A DNA stretch of 64,000 nt from Leifsonia aquatica H1aii. Its GTDB lineage: Bacteria; Actinomycetota; Actinomycetes; Actinomycetales; Microbacteriaceae. Both the position numbers and the translations under genes were made by a program. The notes under the pieces are model-generated. The model saw only the letters and a program-made list of their open reading frames with translations, was not told the origin of the DNA and ran no database searches. This document shows, in pieces, positions 23,226-31,151 of the stretch. Every line of letters begins with the position of its first letter. Positions within the stretch are counted from its first letter, which is position 1. The stretch covers positions 1-64,000 of the forward strand of contig NZ_AYMR01000007.1 of assembly GCF_000633535.1 (NCBI RefSeq). Reading direction: 5' to 3'.

Positions 23226-24436
23226 TCGCCGTTCTGGATGGCCTCACTCGGTCCGTAGAGCCGCAGGATCAGGTAGGAGTCCTTCTCCGGGATGGGCAGG
23301 AAGTGCGGGTCGTCCGCGTGCGCCTCGACATCTGCGCTCAGGAGGATCGAGTAGCTCCCGTCGTCGTCGGGAGAGAGCGTGCGGTCGCCCCGGCTGTGCC
23401 GATTGATGCTGTTGTGCGCCATCAGCCGGTCGTCGTCGCCGTACACGGTGAACGACCAGAACTCCGACACGTCCGGCGCGCGGAAGCGCGCCCGGTACTC
23501 CCGGCCGGCCGAACCGTTGATCGGGGACCCGTCCGACCCGGTCTCGATCTTGAGGTAGACGGATTCGACCGGCGGCAGGCCCCACTGGCCGAGCATCGTC
23601 CCGATGTCGAAGACGTCCCGCGGCGCATGCTGCAGCTCCTCGCGCGTACCCAGGACTCCCTTGGAGCTCGTGAGCGTCGGTGCGAGCTCGGCGAGGTGGC
23701 GGGTCGCCAGGGTCTCCCCGCGCGCGGCAGCGTCGAGCTGGTCGGCGGTGAACTCCGTGCGACCCGGTTCCAGCCCGACCTCCGCGAGCCCGTCGAGCCA
23801 TTCGGCGTCGGCCGCGGCCATCGAGCCGTCGGCGAGCAGGAAGTCGACCCGATGCAGCCACGTGGTGGCGGCCGGATCGGGGAAGTCCCGGGACACCGGA
23901 GCGGGCGCAGGCCGGCCGAGGTGCTCGGAGAGGGTCTGGAGGAGCCACTGGTCCTGCAGGCCGCGCGCGACCTCGAGGTCGTCGCCTCCCGTCGTCATGA
24001 TGCGGCCCATGACCTTGATGAGGTTCGAGTCGGAGCGGACGACCTCGTCGATCCCGTCGGGCACGTCCCCGTCCCATCCGCGGGCCGCGAACAGGAACCG
24101 GCCGCCCTTCGGCCCACGAGTGCGGGAACCGATCATCGCCGTCGTGTAGTGGCCCATGTCCATCGTGTGCAGGATCCAGTACCGATCGCCGTCGACGTCG
24201 GGCACTGTCACCACGACCGGCTCGGCGGCGACGTCGAACCAGCCCTGCAGGTGGAGGGTGTCGTTGTTGATCGTCGGGTGCGCGGTGTAGGTGTCGTCGG
24301 CGAGGTCGCGGAGCTTCTGGAACGCGTTGAGACGGACGCCGGGGGCGATCGTCGTCTCGTGCAGGAAGCCGTACGCCTTGTCCATCGAGTACGCGTACAG
24401 GTATGCGTCCCGCGCCCGCTCGTCCGAGATCGCCAT
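23189..24436 (-). CDS. DUF1254/DUF1214 domain protein
   Basis: This 415-residue protein has an N-terminal DUF1254 region (about 5-130, including VRLNAFQKLRDLADDTYTAHPTINNDTLHLQGWFDVAAEPVVVTVPDVDGDRYWILHTMDMG). A C-terminal DUF1214 region (about 300-410) contains FWSFTVYGDDDRLMAHNSINRHSRGDRTLSPDDDGSYSILLS and PEKDSYLILRLYGPSEAI. No signal peptide is visible, so it is probably cytoplasmic. The biochemical role of the family is not established. The ATG follows AAGGAG. It appears to be a single-gene unit. Confidence 0.85.
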   Translation of the reverse strand: MAISDERARDAYLYAYSMDKAYGFLHETTIAPGVRLNAFQKLRDLADDTYTAHPTINNDTLHLQGWFDVAAEPVVVTVPDVDGDRYWILHTMDMGHYTTAMIGSRTRGPKGGRFLFAARGWDGDVPDGIDEVVRSDSNLIKVMGRIMTTGGDDLEVARGLQDQWLLQTLSEHLGRPAPAPVSRDFPDPAATTWLHRVDFLLADGSMAAADAEWLDGLAEVGLEPGRTEFTADQLDAAARGETLATRHLAELAPTLTSSKGVLGTREELQHAPRDVFDIGTMLGQWGLPPVESVYLKIETGSDGSPINGSAGREYRARFRAPDVSEFWSFTVYGDDDRLMAHNSINRHSRGDRTLSPDDDGSYSILLSADVEAHADDPHFLPIPEKDSYLILRLYGPSEAIQNGDYTAPVFELTTG

Positions 24437-24565
24437 GCTCGCTCCTTGTGTACGTCGTTCGTGTCGCTGTCATTCCAGCATCCGCCGCGGTGCGGGTCTA
24501 GCCCCGCACCGCCCCCCACACACGCAGTGGTGCGCGGCGTCGGCCGGCGTCCGCTATGCTCGTCG

Positions 24566-24680
24566 GCGATAGCGCCTAGGGTTCCGGAGCGAGAGCTCGT
24601 CTGGTCCGAGCGGCGCCACGGCCGTCGTCCGTACGAGGGCCGTCATCTGACAGGACAAAAGCCCGGAGGACCCCGGCTGA
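24566..24680 (+). ncRNA. ykkC-class riboswitch, probably guanidine-I
   Basis: The leader of the EamA gene contains, in order, CTAGGGTTCCG (24576-24586), CTGGTCCGAG (24601-24610), and ACAGGACAAAAGCCCGGAGG ending near 24669. These are the conserved blocks of the ykkC motif, and the first two blocks resemble the guanidine-I subtype more than the ppGpp, PRPP or dNDP variants. A TATGCT hexamer at 24555-24560 could be the -10 element. The GTG start of the transporter follows about 32 bases after the aptamer, so control of translation or early termination is plausible. Confidence 0.82.
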
Positions 24681-24711
24681 CCGCGCCCGCGGCAGCTCGA
24701 AGGGTCTCGTC

Positions 24712-25575
24712 GTGTCCGGATTCGCTGTCGCCATCGTCCTCTCCGCAGCCGTCTGCCATGCCGCGTGGAACATCCTGGCCCACGGGGTCAGCCGGCTCGG
24801 GGTGCCGTTCCTGTGGTGGGGCGCCGTCGGCAGCACGGTGCTCTGGGCGTGCGCGATCCCGTTCACCGGAGGGTTGGGCACGGCCGACCTCGGCGCCCTG
24901 CTGCTCGGCGTGGCCGTCTCGGGCGTGCTGCACGTGGTCTACATGTTCGTGCTGCAACGCGGATACGCGGCCGGCGGCCTCTCGACGGTCTACGCGACGG
25001 CGCGCGGCACGGGCCCGACGATCAGCGTGCTGGTCGCTGTGCTCGTGCTGGGCGAGCGTCCGTCGCCGATCGCCCTGCTCGGCGTCGGCGCGATCGTGGC
25101 CGGCGTGGTCGCGATCGGCCTCGTCGACCGGGGCACGCCGCGCACCGGGCCCGCGATCGATCGCGGGCTGCTGTACGGGCTGCTGACGGGCGCCGCGATC
25201 GCGGCGTACACGATCTGGGACGCGCACGCCGTGCAGTCCTGGGGGCTCGCCCCGGTCGCGTTCATGGTCGGGTGCACGCTCGCCGAGATCCCGCTGTACA
25301 CCGCCGCACTCCGCGGTCGCGGTCGCGGGGTGCGGGAGGTCATCGTGCGGCACTGGCCGCGCGTCCTGGCGTTCTCGGTGCTCTCCCCGCTCTCGTACAT
25401 CCTGGTGCTCTTCGCCGTGACCCTCGCCCCGGTCGCGCTGGTCGCTCCGATGCGGGAGGTCAGCGTGATCCTGGTCAGCCTCTTCGGCGTGCTGGTGCTG
25501 CGGGAGGGGCGCGCACTCTGGCGGATCGCGGCGGCCGTCACGGTGCTCGCGGGAGTTGCGCTCCTCGCCGGGTGA
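24712..25575 (+). CDS. EamA-family (DMT) transporter under riboswitch control
   Basis: This 287-residue membrane protein has ten predicted helices in two EamA halves (about 1-137 and 150-285). The halves are visible as HAAWNILAHGVSRLG plus YATARGTGPTISVLVAVLVLGERPSPIALLGVGAIVAGVVAIG, and again AAYTIWDAHAV plus APMREVSVILVSLFGVLVLREG. The superfamily also includes SMR exporters. The ykkC riboswitch in its leader suggests that it exports guanidine or a related compound when that accumulates. The GTG start follows GAAGGG. Confidence 0.9.
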   Translation: MSGFAVAIVLSAAVCHAAWNILAHGVSRLGVPFLWWGAVGSTVLWACAIPFTGGLGTADLGALLLGVAVSGVLHVVYMFVLQRGYAAGGLSTVYATARGTGPTISVLVAVLVLGERPSPIALLGVGAIVAGVVAIGLVDRGTPRTGPAIDRGLLYGLLTGAAIAAYTIWDAHAVQSWGLAPVAFMVGCTLAEIPLYTAALRGRGRGVREVIVRHWPRVLAFSVLSPLSYILVLFAVTLAPVALVAPMREVSVILVSLFGVLVLREGRALWRIAAAVTVLAGVALLAG

Positions 25576-25604
25576 CCCCAGATAGGAATACAACAGGTGA
25601 ACGG

Positions 25605-25622
25605 CTCGTGAAATGGCACGAG
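25605..25622. promoter_or_regulatory. Inverted repeat before the phosphonate operon
   Basis: CTCGTG-AAATGG-CACGAG forms an 18-bp inverted repeat about 68 bases before the phnD start codon, just upstream of a TACATT hexamer (25628-25633) that could be a -10 element. It may be a regulator site. The GntR protein at the far end of the locus is one candidate; this is inference. Confidence 0.45.
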
Positions 25623-25689
25623 TTAGGTACATTAGTCGGTGTTCTCCGTGTCACCATTCTGACGTCCCGTTCTCACCCGAAAGGTCGTC

Positions 25690-26625
25690 ATGAACCTCCG
25701 TCGCTCACAGCTCGCGACCGCCCTCGCCGGCGCAGCACTCCTCGCCCTGACCCTCGTCGGCTGCTCCTCCGCCGCCTCGTCGTCGCCGACCGGCTCGGCC
25801 GGGGTCGACGCGGCCGGCACCTTCGCCGTCGACCAGAACACGCTCGTCTTCGGTGTCGTGCCCGACTCCGTCGAGACCGAGACCAACTACAAGCCGCTCA
25901 TGGACTACATCGCCAAGGAGACCGGCAAGAAGGTCGAGTACCACGAGTCGACCGACTACGCCGCGCTCATCGAGGCCGCCATCGCGGGCAAGGTCGACGT
26001 CGCCTCCTTCTCGGGCTTCACCTACGTCACCGCCAAGAACAACGGCGCCAAGCTCACCCCCATCTCCTCCATCATCACCAAGGAGGGCCAGGAGCCGGGC
26101 TACTACTCGCAGGCGATCGTGCCGAAGGGCAGCAGCATCACGAAGCTCGCGCAGTTCAAGGGCAAGAAGGTCTGCTTCGTGGACCCCTCCTCGACCTCCG
26201 GCTACCTGTTCCCCAGCTACAACCTGCTGAAGGCGGGTGTCGACCCCGAGAAGGACGTCACCCCGGTCTTCGCGGGCAAGCACGACGTCAGCGTCGCCAA
26301 GGTGGGCGAGGGCACGGAGTGCGAAGCCGGGTTCGCCGAGGACAGCGAGGTCGCCAAGTCCGACAAGGTGAAGGTGATCGACCAGACCATGGTCCCCGGT
26401 GCGCCCATCGTGATGTCGACCGCTCTGCCCACCGACGTCAAGACGAAGCTGACCTCGATCCTCAGCAAGGTCACGATCGACCAGATCATCAAGGCCGGCA
26501 TCACGAGCGCCGACTCCGACGGCTTCCGCAGCGTCTTCTACGCCACCGCGCCGGTCGACGACACGTACTACGACCTGATCCGCGACATCTGCACGAAGAC
26601 CGACGCGAAGCAGTGCAAGGCCTGA
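25690..26625 (+). CDS. phnD: Phosphonate ABC transporter substrate-binding lipoprotein PhnD
   Basis: This 311-residue periplasmic-type binding protein has a lipoprotein signal (lipobox TLVGC, Cys25). The phosphate/phosphite/phosphonate-binding family fold shows LVFGVVPDSVETETNYKPLMDYIAKETGKKVEYHESTDYAALIEAAIAGKVDVASFSG and the anion-loop segment KVCFVDPSSTSGYLFPSYNL, where the Ser/Thr cluster would bind the phosphonate group. It is the first gene of a seven-gene unit with a complete transporter and catabolic enzymes. An upstream inverted repeat at 25605-25622 may regulate it. Confidence 0.92.
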   Translation: MNLRRSQLATALAGAALLALTLVGCSSAASSSPTGSAGVDAAGTFAVDQNTLVFGVVPDSVETETNYKPLMDYIAKETGKKVEYHESTDYAALIEAAIAGKVDVASFSGFTYVTAKNNGAKLTPISSIITKEGQEPGYYSQAIVPKGSSITKLAQFKGKKVCFVDPSSTSGYLFPSYNLLKAGVDPEKDVTPVFAGKHDVSVAKVGEGTECEAGFAEDSEVAKSDKVKVIDQTMVPGAPIVMSTALPTDVKTKLTSILSKVTIDQIIKAGITSADSDGFRSVFYATAPVDDTYYDLIRDICTKTDAKQCKA

Positions 26626-26672
26626 CCCGCCACGACGCCTGACCCGATGATGACCCCGACCCGGAGAACACC

Positions 26673-27509
26673 ATGACCAACGATGAGACCGCGACGGCCG
26701 ACGTGCTGCAGCTGACCGGCGTGACGAAGGACTTCGGCACGATCAGGGCGCTGGAGGACGTGACCCTCACGGTGTGCCGCGGCGAGATCGTCGTCCTGCT
26801 GGGACTCTCCGGGTCGGGCAAGTCGACCCTCCTCCGCCACATCGACGGGCTGGAGCGGCCCAACGCCGGCGCCGTCCAGGTGCTGGGCGAGCAGGTGCCC
26901 GAGCTCGGCGGCCGGCGGCTGCGGTCGCTGCGCAGCCGGGTCGGGTTCATCTTCCAGCAGTTCGAGCTCGTGCCCTCCCTCACCGTGCTGGAGAACGTCC
27001 TCACCGGGTCGCTGGCCGGCGTCCGCGGCCCACGGCTCGGCCTCTGGTCCTACCGCCGTTCCGCGCGGCTCGCCGCGCTGGGGCATCTCGATCGCGTCGG
27101 TCTGCTCGACCAGGCGTACCAGCGCGCCGACACCCTCTCGGGCGGTCAGCAGCAGCGCGTCGCCATCGCCCGGGCCCTGATGCAGGATCCGGAGATCCTG
27201 CTCGCGGACGAGCCGGTCGCCTCCCTCGACCCCGAGTCGAGCGACCAGGTGATGGCCTTGATCCGCGAGATCGCCCTCGACCGGGGGCTGACCGTGCTCT
27301 GCAGCCTGCACCAGGTCGACCTCGCCCTGTCGTGGGCCGACCGCATCGTCGGGCTCCGGCACGGCCGGGTCGTGCTCGACACCCCGACCGACGGCCTGAG
27401 CAAGGCGCAGGTGATGGAGATCTACGGACGCGTCGCCACCAGCACGACCCAGCTCGAGGCCATTCAGACCGAGCTCCTCGCCGAGGGCGTCGCGGGAGGC
27501 GTCCGATGA
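26673..27509 (+). CDS. phnC: Phosphonate ABC transporter ATP-binding protein PhnC
   Basis: This 278-residue ABC ATPase has Walker A GLSGSGKST, a Q-loop (FIFQQFELVPSLTVLENV), the signature LSGGQQQRVAIA, Walker B ILLADEPVASLDPES and the switch histidine in SLHQVDLA. The stretch FELVPSLTVLENVLTGSL and the ending VMEIYGR are typical of PhnC. It powers uptake by the fused permease encoded downstream, whose start overlaps its stop by four bases. Confidence 0.94.
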   Translation: MTNDETATADVLQLTGVTKDFGTIRALEDVTLTVCRGEIVVLLGLSGSGKSTLLRHIDGLERPNAGAVQVLGEQVPELGGRRLRSLRSRVGFIFQQFELVPSLTVLENVLTGSLAGVRGPRLGLWSYRRSARLAALGHLDRVGLLDQAYQRADTLSGGQQQRVAIARALMQDPEILLADEPVASLDPESSDQVMALIREIALDRGLTVLCSLHQVDLALSWADRIVGLRHGRVVLDTPTDGLSKAQVMEIYGRVATSTTQLEAIQTELLAEGVAGGVR

Positions 27510-29218
27510 GCGCTGCCGTCGGCGTCCGTCCACGAGCGACGGCGCCCGCCCCTGCGGGGCCCGTCGGCGCCCCTCCGCGCCGCCGGCTCTCGCCGGAGCG
27601 CGTCGCTGCGGGACTCACCCTCCTCGCGCTGCTCGTCGCTTCCGCCGTCGCCCTCGCCGGCGTGGGGATCGACCCCGCCGCCATGGCGGCGAGCTGGTCG
27701 AACGCCGAACGCTTCTTCACCCGGGTCGGCGGGATCGCCTTCCCCGACCCCGGCGATCTCGCCTACCTGACCGCCCTGACCCTGGGCCTCGTGATCTGCG
27801 GGACCCTGCTCGCAGCGATCATCTCGGTCCCGATCGCCTACCTCGCCGCCTCCAACACCACCCCCGGCGCAGGATGGCGTGCCGCCGCCCGCTTCGTCGG
27901 CGTGCTGACCCGCGCCGTGCCGGATGTGGTGCTAGCCATGGTGTTCGTCCTGATCTTCTCGCTCGGCACGCTCCCCGGCATCCTCGCCATCGGCATCCAC
28001 TCGATCGGGATGATCTCGAAGCTGTTCGCCGACGCCATCGAGCAGATCGACGAGGGCCCGCGCCTCGCCATCCGCGCGGCCGGCGGCAGCCGGATGCAGG
28101 AGTTCTCCGCGGGCGTCCTGCCTCAGGTCATGCCCTCGTGGGTGGCGACGGTCCTCCACCGCAACGACATCAACCTGCGCGGTTCGGTGATCCTCGGCTA
28201 CGTCGGCGTCGTCGGGCTCGGGATGCAGATGTCCTTCGCCTTCAAATCGCTCGACTACGGGCTGGGCCTCGGGTACGCGCTGGTGATCTTCGTGCTCTGC
28301 GTGGTGATGGAGGTCGTCTCCAGCGCGGTTCGCGCCGCCATGCTCGGCATCGCCCCCACCGGGCGGGGGATCGGGGACCGCACGGTGCGGGCCGTCGCCC
28401 GCGTCCGCCGCGCCGCGCCGGGAGACCTCGCCGACCGCCTCCGTCGACCGTGGGACCGCTCGCGAGTGCGCACGGCGATCTGGGGCTGGGTCGCCGTCGC
28501 CGTCGTGGTGGGGAGCGTGCTGGTCTGCGACATCCACTGGTCCGAGCTGATCACCGTGTGGGCGAAGGTGCCGGCGATCGCCGCGCAGTTCTGGCCGCCG
28601 ACGTTCGGCAACTACGACGCGCAGACCATGTTCGGTGCGATGGGCGAGACGATCGCCATCGCGCTCGCAGCCACTCTCCTGACGCTCATCGTGTCGATCG
28701 TCGTCGGTTCGCTCGCGGCCCGCAATGTCGCTCCGAACCGCGGCACGCGCGCCGGCATGCGGCTCCTGCTGGTGCTCGTCCGCGGCATCCCCGAGATCAT
28801 CCTCGCGATCGTCCTGATCGTGATCACCGGGCTCGGGGCGCAGGCCGGGACCATCGCCCTGGCCGTCGGCGGTGTGGGACTGCTCGGCAAGCTGATCGCC
28901 GACTCCTTCGAGGAGGTGAAGGCGGGCCCGGAGCGGGCACTCGCCGCGACCGGCGCCACCCGCCTGCAGGTCTACGCCGGTGCGACCCTGCCGCAGGGCG
29001 TCCGCGCCCTCATCGGCCACACCTTCTACATGCTCGACACCAACATCCGGGCCGCGACCCTGCTCGGCATCGTCGGCGCCGGCGGCGTCGGCTACTACCT
29101 GCTGAATGCCAGCCAGGGCTCGAACTACGGCACGGTCACCGCGATCGTGCTGATGATCCTGGTGACGGTCCTCCTCGTGGAGGGCATCGCGATGTGGATG
29201 CGGCGGGTGTTCCGGTGA
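27506..29218 (+). CDS. phnE: Fused phosphonate ABC transporter permease PhnE-PhnE
   Basis: This 570-residue protein joins two complete PhnE permease domains. Each has about five or six membrane helices and its own ATPase-contact loop: IEQIDEGPRLAIRAAGGSRMQEFSAGVLPQVMPSW (about residues 170-205) and FEEVKAGPERALAATGATRLQVYAGATLPQGVRAL (about 470-505). A hydrophilic Arg-rich linker (about 285-320) separates the halves. In most bacteria PhnE is a homodimer or two adjacent genes; here one chain supplies both halves. Overlaps of four bases at both ends show tight coupling with phnC and the oxidoreductase. Confidence 0.93.
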   Translation: MSAAVGVRPRATAPAPAGPVGAPPRRRLSPERVAAGLTLLALLVASAVALAGVGIDPAAMAASWSNAERFFTRVGGIAFPDPGDLAYLTALTLGLVICGTLLAAIISVPIAYLAASNTTPGAGWRAAARFVGVLTRAVPDVVLAMVFVLIFSLGTLPGILAIGIHSIGMISKLFADAIEQIDEGPRLAIRAAGGSRMQEFSAGVLPQVMPSWVATVLHRNDINLRGSVILGYVGVVGLGMQMSFAFKSLDYGLGLGYALVIFVLCVVMEVVSSAVRAAMLGIAPTGRGIGDRTVRAVARVRRAAPGDLADRLRRPWDRSRVRTAIWGWVAVAVVVGSVLVCDIHWSELITVWAKVPAIAAQFWPPTFGNYDAQTMFGAMGETIAIALAATLLTLIVSIVVGSLAARNVAPNRGTRAGMRLLLVLVRGIPEIILAIVLIVITGLGAQAGTIALAVGGVGLLGKLIADSFEEVKAGPERALAATGATRLQVYAGATLPQGVRALIGHTFYMLDTNIRAATLLGIVGAGGVGYYLLNASQGSNYGTVTAIVLMILVTVLLVEGIAMWMRRVFR

Positions 29219-30441
29219 GCGCGCGGGAAGGATCGGCGTTCGGCGCCGACGCGTTCGATGTCGTGGTCGTCGGAGCCGGCATCGTCGGTCTCGGAGCGGC
29301 GCTCGCCGCCGTCGACCGCGGGAGGTCCGTCATCGTCGTGGAGCGCGGCGCTGCCGTCGTCGGCGCGAGCATCCGCAACTTCGGCCACCTCTGCTTCACC
29401 CCGCAGAGCGGCCAGGCGCGGGAGTACGCCCTCGCCGCCCGCGAGATCTGGCTCCGGCTGGCGCGGGAGGCCGGCTTCTGGATCGACGACACGGGGACCC
29501 TGGTGGCGGCGCGGCACCCCGACGAGCTCGAGCTGCTGCGCGAGCTGGCCGAGCAGCGCTCCGGGCTCCCGCCCGCGGAGCGCCCGCGCGGCGACCGGGC
29601 CGAGGTCGAGCTGCTCGACGCGGCGGAGATCGAAGCGCGTGCGGCCCTCCCGGCCGGCACGACCGTGGGCGGAGCGCTGCTGCCGTACGACCTGCAGGTC
29701 GATCCCCGACGCACCGCCGCGGCCATCCGCGCCTACCTGGAACGTCGTGGCGTGGAGTTCCGCCTGCGCACCAGCGTCCTCCGCGCCGAAAGCGGCCGGG
29801 TCGAGACCAGTCGCGGCTCGATCCGGGCGGGACTGATCGTCCTGGCCGTGAACCACGACGTCGACCAGCTCTACCCGCGTCTCGCCGAACGCCGCGCCGT
29901 CGTCCGGTGCGGTCTCGACATGCTGCGGGTGCGGGCCGATCTGCCGGGCCGGCTGACCGGCCCCCTGCTCACCGGATGGTCGCTCATCCGGTACAGCGGG
30001 TTCACCGGGACACCGGCGTCGGCCGCGGTCCGCGAACGCCTGCACGGCGAACGCCCCGATCTCGCGGCGCTCGACCTCAATCAGATGTACACGCAGCTGC
30101 CCGACGGGTCGCTCATCGTCGGCGACAGCCACTGGAAGGGCGAGGCGATCGAGCCGTTCCAGTCGGAGGTCGCCGCGCGGGCGTTCCTCGACGAGTTCGA
30201 GGAGCTCTTCGGGGTCGCTGCGGAGGTCGTCGAGCGTTGGCAGGGCGTCTACGCCAGCGCACCCGAGGAGTTCCTCGTCGAGGAGGTCGAACCGGGCGTG
30301 CTCCTCACCGTCGTCACCACCGGCATCGGCATGACGACAGGCCTCGGCCTCGCCGAGCACGCCGTCGGCTCCCGGCTCGACGCAGGCGCGGCTCCCGTCG
30401 GCGTCGACACCACCACCCTCACAGAAAGCACGGAACGATGA
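29215..30441 (+). CDS. FAD-dependent oxidoreductase of a phosphonate catabolism operon (TIGR03364-like)
   Basis: This 408-residue DAO-type flavoprotein has the dinucleotide motif VVVVGAGIVGLGAALAAVDRG near the N-terminus, followed by VERG and SIRNFGHLCFTPQSGQAREYALAAREIW. The C-terminal TTGIGMTTGLGLAEHAV would bind FAD. This family is repeatedly found beside phosphonatase-like genes. Such enzymes are thought to oxidise 2-aminoethylphosphonate or its N-alkylated or hydroxylated relatives at the C-N bond to give phosphonoacetaldehyde. It is flanked by the fused permease and the phosphonatase-like hydrolase with four-base overlaps on both sides. Confidence 0.87.
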   Translation: MSAREGSAFGADAFDVVVVGAGIVGLGAALAAVDRGRSVIVVERGAAVVGASIRNFGHLCFTPQSGQAREYALAAREIWLRLAREAGFWIDDTGTLVAARHPDELELLRELAEQRSGLPPAERPRGDRAEVELLDAAEIEARAALPAGTTVGGALLPYDLQVDPRRTAAAIRAYLERRGVEFRLRTSVLRAESGRVETSRGSIRAGLIVLAVNHDVDQLYPRLAERRAVVRCGLDMLRVRADLPGRLTGPLLTGWSLIRYSGFTGTPASAAVRERLHGERPDLAALDLNQMYTQLPDGSLIVGDSHWKGEAIEPFQSEVAARAFLDEFEELFGVAAEVVERWQGVYASAPEEFLVEEVEPGVLLTVVTTGIGMTTGLGLAEHAVGSRLDAGAAPVGVDTTTLTESTER

Positions 30442-31151
30442 CCAGCACCACCGCCACCACCGCCACCACCCCGATCGAGCTCGTCGTGCTCGACATGGCC
30501 GGCACGACCGTCGTCGACGACGGCATCGTCGAGCAGGCGTTCGAGCGCGCCGCCCGCCGGGTCGGTCTCGCCGAGGGCGCCGGCCTCGAGACCGCGCTGC
30601 AGTACGTGCGCGACACGATGGGCCAGTCGAAGATCGACGTGTTCCGTCACCTGACCGGCGGCGACGAGGAGGCCGCCCAGCGGGCAAACGGCGCGTTCGA
30701 GACCGCTTATGCGGAGCTGATCGACGAGGTCGGCGTGGACGCCATCCCGGGTGCCGCCGAGACCATCGACGCGCTGCGCGACGCCGGCTTCTCGGTCGCC
30801 CTCACCACCGGATTCTCACCCGAGACCCGCGACGCCGTGCTGAGCCGGCTGGGCTGGAGCGTGGACGCCGTGCTCTCGCCGGCCGATGCCGGCCGCGGCC
30901 GTCCCGCGCCCGATCTCGTGCTGGGCGCGCTCGTCGCCACGGGGACGAGCTCCGTCGCCGCGGTCGCCGTCGTGGGCGACACGGTCAGCGATGTGCAGGC
31001 CGGGCGGAATGCCGGCGCCGGACTGGTGATCGGCGTCGTCACCGGCGCGCACTCGCGCGAACAGCTGGCCGAGGCGGGCGCCGATCTCGTGCTCGACAGC
31101 GTGCGCGAGCTGCGTGCCGTTCCGCAGCTGCAGCTGCTGCCGCGCCGATGA
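30438..31151 (+). CDS. Phosphonatase-like HAD hydrolase (TIGR03351-like)
   Basis: This 237-residue HAD-superfamily hydrolase has the nucleophile motif VVLDMAGTTVVDDG (D19). Phosphonoacetaldehyde hydrolase (PhnX) has DxAGTxxD here, where most HAD enzymes have DxDGT. The lysine that forms the Schiff base with phosphonoacetaldehyde in PhnX appears to be kept as K65 in MGQSKIDVFRHL. Motif III (GRGRPAPDLVLGAL) and motif IV (VVGDTVSDVQAGRNAGAGLVIGV) are also present. It probably cleaves the C-P bond of an aldehyde phosphonate made by the flavoprotein upstream. The first eleven residues are a Thr/Ala-rich tail before the fold. Confidence 0.88.
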   Translation: MTSTTATTATTPIELVVLDMAGTTVVDDGIVEQAFERAARRVGLAEGAGLETALQYVRDTMGQSKIDVFRHLTGGDEEAAQRANGAFETAYAELIDEVGVDAIPGAAETIDALRDAGFSVALTTGFSPETRDAVLSRLGWSVDAVLSPADAGRGRPAPDLVLGALVATGTSSVAAVAVVGDTVSDVQAGRNAGAGLVIGVVTGAHSREQLAEAGADLVLDSVRELRAVPQLQLLPRR

